Source of the DNA: Candidatus Woesearchaeota archaeon
GTDB lineage: Archaea > Nanobdellota > Nanobdellia > Woesearchaeales > 21-14-0-10-32-9
Length of the DNA: 8,860 nucleotides
Assembly (NCBI GenBank): GCA_007116295.1
Contig: SKIS01000055.1
Coordinates: 1 to 8,860 of the forward strand
Direction of reading: 5' to 3'
Made by a program: the position numbers and the translations under genes. The notes below the pieces were generated by a model that saw only the letters and a list, made by a program, of their open reading frames with translations, was not told where the DNA came from and did no database searches. Position 1 is the stretch's first letter. The number at the start of each line of letters is the position of its first letter. This document shows, one piece after another, positions 1-6,225 of this stretch.

Positions 1-7
1 AAAAAGA

Positions 8-16
8 TTTTTTAAA
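8..16 (+). promoter_or_regulatory. TATA-like box for the HExxH protein gene
   Basis: A run of six T followed by AAA is centred about 26 bases before the ATG at 39. This is the archaeal TATA-to-transcription-start distance, so transcription would start at or very near the start codon and the mRNA would be leaderless. No Shine-Dalgarno motif precedes the ATG. AT-rich background makes a single box weak evidence, but the same spacing recurs before several other genes here. Confidence 0.45.
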
Positions 17-38
17 CCCTTGTTTTTTCTGGCTTTAA

Positions 39-1442
39 ATGAGGTTAGGTGAAGTAGAAAAAAAACTTAGAGCTGTAAGAATAGAGCTAAATTCTATGTT
101 TGAAAAAATTGGCGAAAACACTTTCTTTGGCCAAGAAACATTTCTTTTGAAAAAAGCTGCTGTTCCTTTAAGCCAGTTCTCTTATCATTGCATTAGGGCT
201 GAAAACTATGCTTCTTACTCACAAATTCAAAACTTAAAGGGTGAGTTACAACAAGTATCGAAGCTTTTTTTAGAATTTGATGAAAAAATGAGAAAAATAT
301 TGACTTTACAACCTTTAAAAGAAAACTCTAAGGCGTACAAAAAGTATTTTGAAAGAAAATTATATTTGCAGCAAACAATACTTACTTGTAACAACATAGT
401 GTTTCAAAAAGAACACTCTACTAAAAGAATAAAAAATTCTGCTAAGTTCGAGTACAGCGGCGTGATAAACAAAAAAAAGGTTAATCTGAAAACATTCTCA
501 AAAGTAAATCTTGACTCAGCAGTTGACGTCCAAAAAATTCCTTTAAGACAATTCATAACAAAGGAAGATTCTCAAACACATGTAATTAACTCCATACTTA
601 AAAATCTTCATTTAGCAGCCATTAAAGTAATCAAAGATTATCCTCATATATTAAAACAAAGCAATGTGAATATATACTTAGCTTTAACTCCTTGTGAAGA
701 AAATTATGGTTCTATATTAGATCTAACGACGCCTACAAACATATTTCTAAAAATAGCTTTAACAAAAGAACTTGTAGAAAGTTCTCTAAATCAAACTTCT
801 TTAAACCCTAAAGGAATAGTTATGAACACTTTGATTCATGAGTTAAGTCATAGCTTTGATGAAACAATTTTTACTTTAACTCCTTTATTTAAAAATCAAA
901 CTTATGGCATGTATAAAGTTAACAAAATAATAAGCGAAGTAAAAAAAGAAGGCTTTGCTTATCTAAACGAAAAGCTTCATGTAAATAAAAAAGAACTTCC
1001 TTACATAAACATAGAAGACTTAAGCAAAGTCAGAAAAAGAGATAAAGAGCTATACAAAGTAATAAAAAAAACTGCTTTAACAAAAAAAGTTTATGAAGAA
1101 AACTTTGAGTTTGAAGAAATAATAGGTCTTTTTGCATACGTAAACATACTGGTCTCTAAAGGAAGCTGTGAGCTAATAACAGAAAAAGGAAAAATATCCT
1201 TAAAACAACTAACCAAAAGAAAACATGAAAAACCTCGGTTGGTATTCAAAAAATTAAGTGCATTAAACCAATTCCTTGCATTAACAAAAAATTTATCTGA
1301 AGAGCAATTTCTAAAAATCCTAAACGAAGCCCTAATTAAAACAGGCATTAAAATCAAATCTTTAAATCTCAAAAATTTAGAAAAATTACACTTAAAAACT
1401 CAAAACAAAATGAATAAAAAAATCAAGTATTTCTTCTCCTAA
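39..1442 (+). CDS. Putative zinc metallopeptidase (HExxH), unassigned family
   Basis: A 467-residue protein I cannot assign to a named family. Residues 267-271 read HELSH, an HExxH zinc-binding motif in a predicted helix, preceded by a hydrophobic stretch (about 232-243, NIFLKIAL) that could be the edge strand of a zincin fold. E304 (in KKEGFAYL), 33 residues after the second His, could be the third zinc ligand as in gluzincins. This suggests a protease; substrate unknown. The N-terminal 130 residues are Lys/Glu-rich and probably helical. There is no signal peptide or membrane segment, so it should be cytoplasmic. The start is ATG 39, directly after an in-frame TAA (36-38), so no longer start exists in view. 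It ends convergently with the JAMM gene, overlapping by 4 bases. The motif is clear; the enzymatic role is inference. Confidence 0.75.
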   Translation: MRLGEVEKKLRAVRIELNSMFEKIGENTFFGQETFLLKKAAVPLSQFSYHCIRAENYASYSQIQNLKGELQQVSKLFLEFDEKMRKILTLQPLKENSKAYKKYFERKLYLQQTILTCNNIVFQKEHSTKRIKNSAKFEYSGVINKKKVNLKTFSKVNLDSAVDVQKIPLRQFITKEDSQTHVINSILKNLHLAAIKVIKDYPHILKQSNVNIYLALTPCEENYGSILDLTTPTNIFLKIALTKELVESSLNQTSLNPKGIVMNTLIHELSHSFDETIFTLTPLFKNQTYGMYKVNKIISEVKKEGFAYLNEKLHVNKKELPYINIEDLSKVRKRDKELYKVIKKTALTKKVYEENFEFEEIIGLFAYVNILVSKGSCELITEKGKISLKQLTKRKHEKPRLVFKKLSALNQFLALTKNLSEEQFLKILNEALIKTGIKIKSLNLKNLEKLHLKTQNKMNKKIKYFFS

Positions 1443-1990
1443 TTATAAAACGAAAACCTGTCTTCATCACACATTATAAGCATACCTATACGAGGATCTT
1501 CTTCTTGGGCTCTTCGAAGCATCTGCATATCTTGCCTTGAAGCAGAGCACCTCTGAATAGGGTGTGTGTGAAATAAAATAATTGAATCAACACAATTTTC
1601 ATGATTAACATGGGTTATACCTTGACTAAAAATAGCGGGTTCATAAGCAGAAGTAATATGATAAACTCCTCTTTCATACTCTCCCTGTAAACACAAAGGT
1701 GTCTCCTCAGGGTACTGCCAAAGCCTTTGCATCTCACTTAACACGTCTTCTTCTAGTATAACAGTTATATTTTCATAAATTAACATATTTCCCTGAGCCC
1801 TACTACTTTCAAATCTTCCTGCAAGACTATCATAAACAGGAAAAGACAAATAGACATAACTAGCCATCAACAATATACTTATTGCAGCCATAAAAAAAAC
1901 CAAGTATTTTTTTCTCTTAGAACTCTTAGATTCGTACTCTTCTATCAATTCTTCTTCGGTTAAATCTTCAAACACTTCTTCTTTTTTCAT
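1439..1990 (-). CDS. Membrane-anchored JAMM/MPN-domain metalloprotease
   Basis: The 183-residue protein has an acidic N-terminus (1-20), a basic patch (K22-K28), one membrane helix (about 29-49) and a C-terminal JAMM domain (about 66-183). The zinc signature HxH-x7-S-x2-D is exact: H141, H143, S151, D154. The upstream catalytic glutamate is probably E96, seven residues before G103, as in AfJAMM. JAMM enzymes are zinc isopeptidases that remove ubiquitin-like modifiers or act as related peptidases. Basic residues before the helix predict N-in/C-out topology, putting the catalytic domain outside the membrane. C148 and C174 sit where I recall AfJAMM's disulfide-forming cysteines. The start codon overlaps the stop of the NUDIX gene (ATGA), so the two should be co-transcribed and translationally coupled. 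Substrate unknown. Confidence 0.85.
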   Translation of the reverse strand: MKKEEVFEDLTEEELIEEYESKSSKRKKYLVFFMAAISILLMASYVYLSFPVYDSLAGRFESSRAQGNMLIYENITVILEEDVLSEMQRLWQYPEETPLCLQGEYERGVYHITSAYEPAIFSQGITHVNHENCVDSIILFHTHPIQRCSASRQDMQMLRRAQEEDPRIGMLIMCDEDRFSFYN

Positions 1991-2364
1991 TTTTCTAAAT
2001 AATTTTGAGCCTTTATCAAAACTTTTTGCATATTTTCAAACTTTAATTTTTCTAATGCTTCTTCAAAACTAAACCAATCATAATCCTTATGCTCTCTACT
2101 AATAACAACTTTATCAGTTATGGGCTTAATCAAAAAAAGCTTTACAAGCTTATCTGTTTTATCAATCAAATACTCTGCCTGAAAATCCCTAACTATTTCT
2201 AAGTTCTTAATACTTGTCTCTTCCTCTATCTCCCTAAGCATAGTCTGGATATCGGTTTCATCTTTTTTCTTTTTACCTTTAGGAAACTCCCAGTACTCCT
2301 CAGTTTTTTTCAATAGCAAAAACTTCTTTTTATGCCAAATAATAGCTCCTACGCTGACCTTCAT
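1987..2364 (-). CDS. NUDIX hydrolase, Ap4A-hydrolase-like
   Basis: A 125-residue single-domain NUDIX protein. The NUDIX box spans residues 30-52: G30-x5-E36-x7-R44-E45-I46-x-E48-E49, with Ser (S51) in place of the usual glycine near the box end. The WEFPKG segment (25-30) and the SVGAIIW start are typical of asymmetrical diadenosine tetraphosphate hydrolases, which cleave Ap4A to ATP and AMP with Mg2+ bound by the box glutamates. Related NUDIX enzymes use other nucleoside diphosphate derivatives, so the substrate is not certain. It is cytoplasmic. It is the first gene of a two-gene operon with the JAMM protease (4-base overlap) and diverges from thrS across a 78-base gap. The ATG lies about 27 bases from a TATA-like box, so the mRNA is probably leaderless. 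Confidence 0.9.
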   Translation of the reverse strand: MKVSVGAIIWHKKKFLLLKKTEEYWEFPKGKKKKDETDIQTMLREIEEETSIKNLEIVRDFQAEYLIDKTDKLVKLFLIKPITDKVVISREHKDYDWFSFEEALEKLKFENMQKVLIKAQNYLEK

Positions 2365-2387
2365 AAATACGAGTAATACTTTCCAAC

Positions 2388-2395
2388 TTAAATAA
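2388..2395 (-). promoter_or_regulatory. TATA-like box for the NUDIX-JAMM operon
   Basis: Read on the minus strand this is TTATTTAA, centred about 27 bases before the ATG that begins at 2364. The spacing predicts a leaderless transcript covering the NUDIX and JAMM genes. It lies in the same 78-base divergent gap as the thrS promoter, about 25 bases from that gene's TATA box. Confidence 0.5.
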
Positions 2396-2412
2396 CTAAC
2401 CCAATCATTAAT

Positions 2413-2420
2413 TTTATATA
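2413..2420 (+). promoter_or_regulatory. TATA box of thrS
   Basis: TTTATATA, a very good match to the archaeal TATA consensus, is centred about 26 bases before the thrS ATG at 2443. This predicts a leaderless thrS mRNA with no room for a T-box or other leader regulation. A 7-base inverted repeat (2423-2429 and 2434-2440) lies between the box and the start. Confidence 0.6.
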
Positions 2421-2442
2421 TTATATTGATGTTTCAATATTT

Positions 2443-4320
2443 ATGAAGATACTAGCACTACATTGCGACTACGTAAGATATAAGGCAAAGAAAAAAGCAT
2501 TGAAAGCAGACTGGCTTGAAAAACCAAGCACAGAAGAAACAGAAATAACTGAGCCCTTAGTAGTTTTTATTAGTGCAGAAAAAGAAGACGAAGGAAAAAA
2601 AGGTTTAGAAGAAGCATTAATACAAGAAATACTAGACATAAAAAAACAAGTGAAAGCAGAAAAAATAGTTCTTTATCCATACGCTCACTTATCAACAGAG
2701 CTTAGCGTTCCTAAATTCGCAGCTCAGTCATTAAACAAAGCATACGATATCTTGAAAGAAAAAGGAGAAGAAGTTTACAAATCACCCTTTGGATATTACA
2801 AGAGCTTCGAATTAAAATGTAAAGGACATCCTCTTTCAGAGCTAAGCAGAAAGATAACTGTAGAAAAAAAGCAAAAAGAAAGAAAAGAAGAAAGCGAATT
2901 CTCAAGATGGGTGCTCTTTGACAAAGAAGGAAAAGAATTCGAAATCACACCTAAAAATTTTGCTGATTCAGAGATATTCAAAAACAAAGATGAAGCCTAT
3001 AAAAGACTAAAAATATTTGTAAGAAACGAATTAGTAGGAAAGAAAGATAGTGGAAAAGTTCCAAAGCACATAGCTTATATGAAAAACCAAGAATTAGTAG
3101 ACTACTGTGAAGTGTCTGAAAAAGGACATCACAAATGGTACCCTAAAGGAGTGCTCTTAAGAAGACTATTACTAGAATACGCAAGAAACCTAAGTCTTGA
3201 TTGGGGAGCATTTGAAATGACAAACCCAATACTAATAAAAGGAGACAATAACAAAGTAGGAGAATTAATGGGGGAATTCCACGAAAGAGAATACAAAGTA
3301 GATGGAGGTAGAGGAATAGGATTTTTAAGATATGCCTCGGATCCACTAGGCTTCCCCTTCATGCAACAAGTGCAATTTAGTTATACGCAAAGCCCTCTAA
3401 AAGTATACGAGGAAGCAAGTTGCTTTAGAAACGAACAAGAAGGAGAAGTATCAGGACTCAAAAGACTAAGAAACTTCTTAATGACAGACATGCATGCTGC
3501 ATGCGCCACTGCAAAAGAGGCAAAACCAGAATTTGAAGAACTCTGCATAAAATTCGGAGAGTTAATGAATGATATAATAGCAAGCGGAAAATGGGTTTTA
3601 GGTTGGGAAGGAACAATAGAGTTCTTTGAAGAAAATAAAGAGTGGCTAAAAAAAATTGGTGTTAAGTTAGGAGTTCCAAGTTTCTTCAAATTAAGCAAAG
3701 AAATGAACCATTACTACGCCATAAAAAATGAGTATCAAACAATACTAGAAGATGAAAGCAACCTACAAATAAGTACTGTACAATGGGACGTCAAAGACGG
3801 ACCAAGATTTGATATAGGATTCATAAACGAGCAAGGAGTAAAAGAGCCATGCGAAGTAATAATACACGCATCTAGCTTTGGAAGCATAGAAAGAACTCTG
3901 TGCAGCATACTAGAAAACATAGCTATAGATGAAAAGAAAGGAAAAGTTCCTCAATTTAGTTATTGGCTATCGCCATCTCAACTAAGAGTGCTTCCAGTAA
4001 GTGATTCACACAACGAATTTGGAGAAAAATTAGCTAAAAAACTTCTCAAACACAACGTTAGAGCAGAAGTAGATGATAGAGGGGAAAGCATAGGTAAAAA
4101 AATAGTTAACTCAGAAAAAGAATGGGTGTCCTACACAATAGTAGTTGGGGACAAAGAAATCCAAAACTCAGAGTATCAACTAAGAAGCAGAGGAGGAAAA
4201 GAAAACATTACCTTAACAGAAAAACAACTAATAGAATTCCTCAAAGAAAAACAAGGAGATATGCCTTGGCAAAAGCTTAGTTTACCTATAAAAATAAGTC
4301 AAAGACCAAGGTTTAGTTAG
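2443..4320 (+). CDS. thrS: Threonyl-tRNA synthetase, archaeal type
   Basis: A 625-residue, full-length class II synthetase charging tRNA-Thr with threonine in the cytoplasm. Residues 1-about 145 are the archaeal editing domain related to D-aminoacyl-tRNA deacylase, beginning MKILALHCDYVRY; the bacterial editing domain is absent. The catalytic core (about 200-500) shows motif 2 (C327-F-R329-N-E331, then GEVSGLKRLR) and motif 3 (G480-S-I-E-R484). The anticodon-binding domain occupies about 503-607 (SPSQLRVLPVS, DDRGESIGKK, TIVVGDKE). Expected zinc ligands are H351 (in MTDMHA) and H475 (in IIHASS). The position that I align with the zinc cysteine of other ThrRS is D300 (RYASD), an apparent substitution. 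It has its own promoter, diverges from the NUDIX gene and overlaps msrB convergently by 8 bases. Confidence 0.97.
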   Translation: MKILALHCDYVRYKAKKKALKADWLEKPSTEETEITEPLVVFISAEKEDEGKKGLEEALIQEILDIKKQVKAEKIVLYPYAHLSTELSVPKFAAQSLNKAYDILKEKGEEVYKSPFGYYKSFELKCKGHPLSELSRKITVEKKQKERKEESEFSRWVLFDKEGKEFEITPKNFADSEIFKNKDEAYKRLKIFVRNELVGKKDSGKVPKHIAYMKNQELVDYCEVSEKGHHKWYPKGVLLRRLLLEYARNLSLDWGAFEMTNPILIKGDNNKVGELMGEFHEREYKVDGGRGIGFLRYASDPLGFPFMQQVQFSYTQSPLKVYEEASCFRNEQEGEVSGLKRLRNFLMTDMHAACATAKEAKPEFEELCIKFGELMNDIIASGKWVLGWEGTIEFFEENKEWLKKIGVKLGVPSFFKLSKEMNHYYAIKNEYQTILEDESNLQISTVQWDVKDGPRFDIGFINEQGVKEPCEVIIHASSFGSIERTLCSILENIAIDEKKGKVPQFSYWLSPSQLRVLPVSDSHNEFGEKLAKKLLKHNVRAEVDDRGESIGKKIVNSEKEWVSYTIVVGDKEIQNSEYQLRSRGGKENITLTEKQLIEFLKEKQGDMPWQKLSLPIKISQRPRFS

Positions 4321-4678
4321 GTTTAAAATCCAAACTAACGCTGTTAACACAATACCTTAAACCAGTAGGCAAAGGGCCATCATCAAATAAATGACCGAGA
4401 TGAGCTCCGCACTTACTGCAAGTTATTTCTATTCTCATCATACCATGACTAAGATCCATACTTTTTTCGATGTTTTCTCCATCAAAAAAACTAGGCCAAC
4501 CACAACCGCTATCAAATTTGTGTTTTGACGTAAAAAGTTTTTCTCCGCAAACTCTGCAATGATAAAAACCACTTCTTTTCTCCTTTAGAAGCTTTCCACT
4601 CCCTGGCTTTTCAGTACCTTTATTCACAATAACTTCATACTCTTCTTCAGATAACAATTCTTTAAGTTCTTCCTTCAT
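4313..4678 (-). CDS. msrB: Peptide-methionine (R)-S-oxide reductase MsrB
   Basis: The 121-residue protein is a complete SelR-domain enzyme that reduces methionine-R-sulfoxide in proteins, repairing oxidative damage in the cytoplasm. The catalytic cysteine is C110 in RYCVNSVSLDF. C59 in FDSGCGWPSFF is the probable resolving cysteine. Two CxxC pairs, C41/C44 and C87/C90, form the structural zinc site. GHLFDDGP (about 95-102) is another family signature. All key residues are present and the length is normal for a single-domain MsrB. No signal peptide. Its stop lies within the end of thrS (8-base convergent overlap). A TATA-like box 25 bases upstream of the ATG predicts a leaderless mRNA. No msrA is next to it. 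Confidence 0.96.
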   Translation of the reverse strand: MKEELKELLSEEEYEVIVNKGTEKPGSGKLLKEKRSGFYHCRVCGEKLFTSKHKFDSGCGWPSFFDGENIEKSMDLSHGMMRIEITCSKCGAHLGHLFDDGPLPTGLRYCVNSVSLDFKPN

Positions 4679-4698
4679 TTTTTAGATTAAGTTAGTTT

Positions 4699-4707
4699 AT
4701 TTTAAAA
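4699..4707 (-). promoter_or_regulatory. TATA-like box for msrB
   Basis: Minus-strand TTTTAAAAT is centred about 25 bases before the msrB ATG (first base 4678). It shares an 85-95 base gap with the promoter of the divergent AbiE module, but the two boxes are about 22 bases apart and do not overlap. Confidence 0.45.
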
Positions 4708-4721
4708 AAATTATGAAAAAC

Positions 4722-4729
4722 TTTATATA
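4722..4729 (+). promoter_or_regulatory. TATA box of the AbiE operon
   Basis: TTTATATA lies 48 bases (centre) upstream of the ATG at 4773, predicting transcription from about 4751, inside the spacer of the inverted repeat 4730-4770. Unlike the other promoters here this leaves a leader of roughly 20 bases, with GTGA (4764-4767) as a possible Shine-Dalgarno core 5 bases before the ATG. Confidence 0.55.
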
Positions 4730-4770
4730 TATTCACACTTTTAGTTAAAAAAAGACTAAAAGCGTGAATA
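4730..4770. promoter_or_regulatory. Inverted repeat, probable AbiEi operator
   Basis: Two 16-base arms, 4730-4745 (TATTCACACTTTTAGT) and 4755-4770 (ACTAAAAGCGTGAATA), are complementary at 15 of 16 positions with a 9-base A-rich spacer; the only mismatch is 4737 against 4763. The element begins directly after the TATA box and covers the predicted transcription start. AbiEi-family antitoxins are known to bind inverted repeats in their own promoters and repress the operon, so this is a natural operator. In RNA the same repeat could form a hairpin hiding the GTGA ribosome site. The symmetry is seen directly; the operator role is inference. Confidence 0.7.
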
Positions 4771-4772
4771 AT

Positions 4773-5324
4773 ATGAAATCTAGAGCTTTGCTAAAAACAC
4801 TAAGAGAAAAAAATATGGATGTCTTCACCTCCAAAGACCTAGAGATAATAATAGGAAGAAAACCCTACAACACAATAAAAACCCTAACAAAAAACAAAGA
4901 AATAATCAAAATAAAAAACGGGGTTTACGCATTTACAGACACAGACGATATGAAAATAGCCACTCGAGTAATAGAACCATCATACATAAGCTTCTTATCA
5001 GCTCTAAACTACTATGATTTAACAGAACAAATACCTAAAAAAATACAACTAATAACAACAAAAAGAAAAAAACACGCAAAATATAACTTTACAACAATAA
5101 AAAAAAATTTATTCTTTGGATACATAAACATAGATGGAATAATAATAGCAGAAAAAGAAAAAGCAATAATAGACTCGTTATACCTTCCTAAAGAAGCAAG
5201 AGGACTAAAAGAAATAGAGCTTCTAATAAAAAACAACCTAAAAGAAATAGATATTAAAAAATTAAAAGAATACGCTTCTCAACACAAACTAACAAAAAAG
5301 AGGCTAAAAAACATTTTAAGATGA
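4773..5324 (+). CDS. abiEi: AbiEi-family antitoxin, winged-helix autoregulator
   Basis: This is the antitoxin of a two-gene AbiE module and its likely transcriptional repressor. From ATG 4773 it has 183 residues. The N-terminal 55 or so form a winged helix-turn-helix ending in IKIKNGVYAF. The C-terminal domain carries the family hallmarks PSYISFLSALNYYDLTEQIP (about residues 69-88) and AEKEKAIIDSLYLP (about 126-139). It is very Lys-rich and lacks membrane segments. An in-frame GTG at 4764 would add three residues, but that GTG is part of a GTGA sequence well placed as a ribosome site 5 bases before ATG 4773, so I prefer the ATG. The stop overlaps the toxin start (ATGA at 5321-5324). The inverted repeat just upstream fits self-repression. 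Confidence 0.9.
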   Translation: MKSRALLKTLREKNMDVFTSKDLEIIIGRKPYNTIKTLTKNKEIIKIKNGVYAFTDTDDMKIATRVIEPSYISFLSALNYYDLTEQIPKKIQLITTKRKKHAKYNFTTIKKNLFFGYINIDGIIIAEKEKAIIDSLYLPKEARGLKEIELLIKNNLKEIDIKKLKEYASQHKLTKKRLKNILR

Positions 5325-6052
5325 TAACCAAACAAGAACTAGCACGAATAAAACAAAAAGAAGACACTTCGCTTTACCAAGTAGAAAAAGAATATCTACA
5401 ATACATATTTTTACAAAAAATAGCCAGTGACCAAGACTTCACATTCAAAGGAGGAACCTGTCTAAAAATAGCCTACGATCTCCAAAGAGCCAGTGAAGAC
5501 TTAGACTTTAGCACAAATCTAGATTTAAACCAATCCAAAAAGAAAATCTTAGAATGCCTAAAACAATTTGAACTCCTAGGAATGCCCTACTCTTATCAAG
5601 AAAAAGAATACAAAGATAACTACAGAATAGAAGTAAGAATACAAGGACCATTATATACAGGAGACAAAAGAACAACAAACACTCTAAAAATAGACTGCAA
5701 CAAAAAGAAAGTATATGAAAAAGAAACCAAAATCATACAAAAAAAATACTCAGACGTACCAGTATTTGCAATAAACGTGCTAAGCAGAAAAGAGATACTA
5801 GCAGAAAAAATCAGAGCATTAAAAATGCGAAAACAACCAAGAGACCTATACGATGTATACATGCAAATAATGACAGGGGTAAAAATAGCTAAAGAAATAG
5901 TATTAAAAAAATTAAAAGAAGACAACGTAGTGAATAAAAAAATAATTTACCCAACAAAAAAAGAATACGAAGAAGACCTCAAAAACCTAGTAACAATACT
6001 TCCTCCATATGAACAAGTCATAAAAACAGTCAAAGAAAAAATTATTTTTTAG
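5321..6052 (+). CDS. abiEii: AbiEii-family nucleotidyltransferase toxin
   Basis: A 243-residue protein of the AbiEii/nucleotidyltransferase superfamily. The core motif is intact: G44-G45-T46 in FKGGTCL, followed by R56-A-S-E-D60-L-D62, giving the two metal-binding aspartates; D125 in LKIDC is a likely third acidic residue. The later family motif is also present: E158, K163, R165, and the PRDLYDV segment (R174, D175, Y177, D178). Characterised relatives are GTP-binding phage-abortive-infection toxins, and the mycobacterial MenT relatives add nucleotides to tRNA acceptor ends and block translation; the target here is unknown. The start codon overlaps the antitoxin stop by ATGA, implying translational coupling without a separate promoter. 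The 3' end overlaps the minus-strand zinc-ribbon gene by 11 bases. No degradation is visible, so the module looks functional. Confidence 0.92.
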   Translation: MITKQELARIKQKEDTSLYQVEKEYLQYIFLQKIASDQDFTFKGGTCLKIAYDLQRASEDLDFSTNLDLNQSKKKILECLKQFELLGMPYSYQEKEYKDNYRIEVRIQGPLYTGDKRTTNTLKIDCNKKKVYEKETKIIQKKYSDVPVFAINVLSRKEILAEKIRALKMRKQPRDLYDVYMQIMTGVKIAKEIVLKKLKEDNVVNKKIIYPTKKEYEEDLKNLVTILPPYEQVIKTVKEKIIF

Positions 6053-6212
6053 CGCTCCCAACAATCCTAGAATTATTATTACTATGAATCTTAAAACTTC
6101 TACCACAATAAACACATCTCTTTGTTTTTTTAGTCAAATCACTAGGCCTAGTTATTCTAGGATTAGTCTTTTGATTCTTACCACAACCTGGGCACTTAAC
6201 AATTAAAACCAT
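6042..6212 (-). CDS. Small zinc-ribbon protein, 56 residues
   Basis: A short gene with an ATG at 6212-6210 and TAA at 6044-6042, open throughout. The product begins MVLIVKCPGCGKNQ and carries two CxxC knuckles, C7/C10 (CPGC) and C33/C36 (CVYC), separated by 22 residues, followed by GRSFKIHSN and a basic tail ending VGSAKK. This is a complete treble-clef or zinc-ribbon fold of the kind that binds nucleic acid or serves as a subunit of a larger complex. The start recalls small archaeal zinc ribbons such as DUF1922, but I cannot name the family. It overlaps abiEii convergently by 11 bases and is divergent from RNase P p30 across 44 bases. Both CxxC pairs and a basic composition make it a real gene despite its size. 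Confidence 0.85.
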   Translation of the reverse strand: MVLIVKCPGCGKNQKTNPRITRPSDLTKKTKRCVYCGRSFKIHSNNNSRIVGSAKK

Positions 6213-6225
6213 GTTAAAGGTAAAA

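Noticed and set aside
3..38. Possible C-terminal tail of an upstream gene ending in TAA at 36-38
   Set aside because: Only 11 codons are in view, rich in Phe and Leu, and the stretch also contains the TATA-like box. There is too little to call a gene.
2365..2442. T-box or amino-acid-responsive leader upstream of thrS
   Set aside because: The TATA box is 26 bases from the ATG, so there is no leader RNA, and T-boxes are bacterial elements.
3129..3362. Minus-strand open frames inside thrS
   Set aside because: They lie wholly within a clear ThrRS coding region, have no promoter or recognisable domain, and are explained by the A-rich codon use of thrS.
4730..4770. Inverted repeat as a transcription terminator
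   Set aside because: No gene ends next to it: msrB starts and the AbiE operon starts on its two sides. The position between TATA box and start codon fits an operator.
5620..5925. Minus-strand 101-codon open frame inside abiEii
   Set aside because: It is the complement of conserved toxin motifs and encodes a low-complexity hydrophobic product typical of the reverse strand of Lys-rich genes.
4713..6060. Flanking attachment-site repeats or a transposase around the AbiE module
   Set aside because: I saw no direct repeats at the two ends, no tRNA gene and no integrase or transposase, so there is no direct evidence of a mobile element.
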